Below, in pieces: positions 63,201 to 64,000 of a stretch of 64,000 bases of DNA. Origin of the DNA: Clarireedia homoeocarpa. Its lineage: Eukaryota; Ascomycota; Leotiomycetes; Helotiales; Rutstroemiaceae. Position numbers and translations under genes: made by a program. Below the pieces are notes generated by a model, which worked only from the letters and a program-made list of their open reading frames with translations, did no database searches and was not told the DNA's origin. Position 1 is the stretch's first letter; each line of letters begins with the position of its first letter. The stretch spans positions 1 through 64,000 of the forward strand of contig LNKV01000097.1 in the NCBI GenBank assembly GCA_001465935.1, given 5' to 3'.

Positions 63201-64000
63201 AATAAAGTTAGATATTATTTATATACTTGAGTATAAAGGAAAAAAGTATCTAATTATAATAAAATATAACCTTAATAAATAACTTAAAAGTCAAGTATTA
63301 TAAGCTATTAACTTAAGATCGATTATAGCTTTTATTTAGAAAAATATCGTTTATAAATATAAAATTTTTAAGAAATTAGTTATAGATAGTAGACTAGAAA
63401 ATAAAAAGTAAATTAAATTTCTAACTAAGAAATATAATATAATCTATATAATAGTATTACTTTACTATACTCTTATAAACGGAATAGTAGAGAGAAAGTA
63501 TAAACTTATTATTAAAACTCTAACTAAGATAACTAATAGAGAAAAAAGAAAGTAGATTAATAATCTCTATATAGTTTTACTAATTAATAAAACTATTATT
63601 AAAGTGATAACTAGATTCTCTCTATTTTATTTAAATTATAAATTAGAAACTATACTACTAATTAAGACTCGAGTATTAATCTAATAGATTATAAATTAAG
63701 AAAATATTATTACTAAAATAAAATTCTTAATATTATAGATAAAGTAGATCTAGTTAAGAGATAAAGATTTAAAAGAAGTTACTATTAAGTAAAAAAGGAT
63801 AAGAATCACTAGTAAGAAATAATTTGATAGCTTTTAACAGATTCGTTTATAAGATATATAGAAGAGTAAAATCGTATTACTATATAATATATTATAAGAA
63901 ATTAATATATTATCTAAACTAAAGCTAAGATATAAATAGTTTAGTCTCTTTAAAATTAATAAAGCTATTCTCGAAAAAGATATTTTCAAGTTAGAAGAAA
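60251..64000 (+). pseudogene. Gypsy pol remnant of copy B (PR-RT-RNaseH-IN)
   Basis: Protease: VLINNKVKVDLIF near 60350-60390 replaces the usual DSG/DTG-type site. RT: NQIILYLNSRDITIFIT at 61636-61690 matches the QIPL..SRDITAF segment of fungal Gypsy RTs, and IFINNISI at about 61805-61828 is the YxDD box with D to N changes. RNase H follows (about 62280-62650), ending in a VTR.I..IRLF.F tether-like segment. Integrase: YKSRKSIY zinc-finger region near 63030; core KLVIDSRLENKK and NGIVERKYKLIIKTLTKITN (63375-63540) hold the second D and the E of the DDE triad. The C-terminal tail runs to the window end. The order RT-RNaseH-IN places it in Ty3/Gypsy rather than Copia. Confidence 0.85.

Larger units (their letters stand above)
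57683..64000 (+). mobile_element. Ty3/Gypsy retrotransposon copy B, 5' part, cut by window end
   Basis: Reverse-oriented second copy of the element at 2847-14386. It starts with a 196-bp 5' LTR and reads gag, protease, RT, RNase H and integrase on the plus strand, breaking off in the pol C-terminal region (FKLEE). Collinearity with copy A is close: 60669 here matches 11400 there and 57683 matches 14386. Stops and D-to-N changes throughout show RIP inactivation. The 3' LTR and any extra ORFs lie beyond the window. Confidence 0.85.

Noticed and set aside
1..64000. tRNA, rRNA, CRISPR and bacterial-type operon features
   Set aside because: No cloverleaf, rRNA-like block, spaced repeat array or ribosome-binding pattern was recognised; the spliced genes and RIP indicate a fungal nuclear genome.

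Overview
The window looks like nuclear DNA of a filamentous ascomycete (Pezizomycotina). Two gene islands of ordinary composition (about 15.2-20.5 kb and 32.2-41.1 kb) sit inside extremely AT-rich sequence (about 1-15.2, 20.5-32.2 and 41.2-64 kb). The AT-rich tracts have almost no CA or TG dinucleotides, and aligned repeat copies differ by C/T and G/A transitions, which is the mark of repeat-induced point mutation (RIP). Introns are short (49-124 nt) with fungal splice signals. Nothing visible allows a genus call.

Left block (1-15.2 kb): a complete, heavily mutated Ty3/Gypsy retrotransposon (copy A, 2847-14386, minus strand) with two 196-bp LTRs and a probable 4-bp target duplication lies inside an older AT-rich repeat. 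Between its integrase and its 3' LTR it carries about 4.6 kb of extra sequence with coding remnants on both strands.

Island 1 (15.2-20.5 kb): a broken SAT4/rhodopsin-like membrane protein gene (minus) and a cytochrome P450 gene (plus) are divergently arranged around a promoter region with decayed direct repeats. Stop codons in both genes fit RIP-type changes (TGG to TAG, CAG to TAG), as if mutation leaked in from the flanks.

Middle block (20.5-32.2 kb): AT-rich decayed repeats, a GC-rich patch with two 127-bp direct repeats that escaped RIP, and a 2.1-kb gag-only LTR element (25675-27782) with a 4-bp target duplication.

Island 2 (32.2-41.1 kb): an NLR-like protein with a DUF7708-type N-terminus and a degenerate P-loop, an AAA+ ATPase of the fungal DUF7025 type, a long Q/S-rich disordered protein on the opposite strand (interrupted by a 75-base assembly gap) and a small candidate gene. 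The right edge holds an inverted repeat and a tandem motif that passes from intact to RIP-converted within about 150 bp.

Right block (41.2-64 kb): a HET-domain (heterokaryon incompatibility) gene destroyed by RIP, a solo LTR, a minisatellite, at least four unidentified protein-gene remnants on both strands, and the first 6.3 kb of a second Gypsy element (copy B, from 57683, plus strand). A and B are head to head and flank 43 kb that includes both islands. The remnants make this block look more like a RIP-mutated accessory gene region than a plain stack of retrotransposons.

Limits: homologies were recognised by eye from translations, without database searches. Coordinates in the AT-rich blocks are approximate unless LTR ends, splice sites or stop codons fix them.
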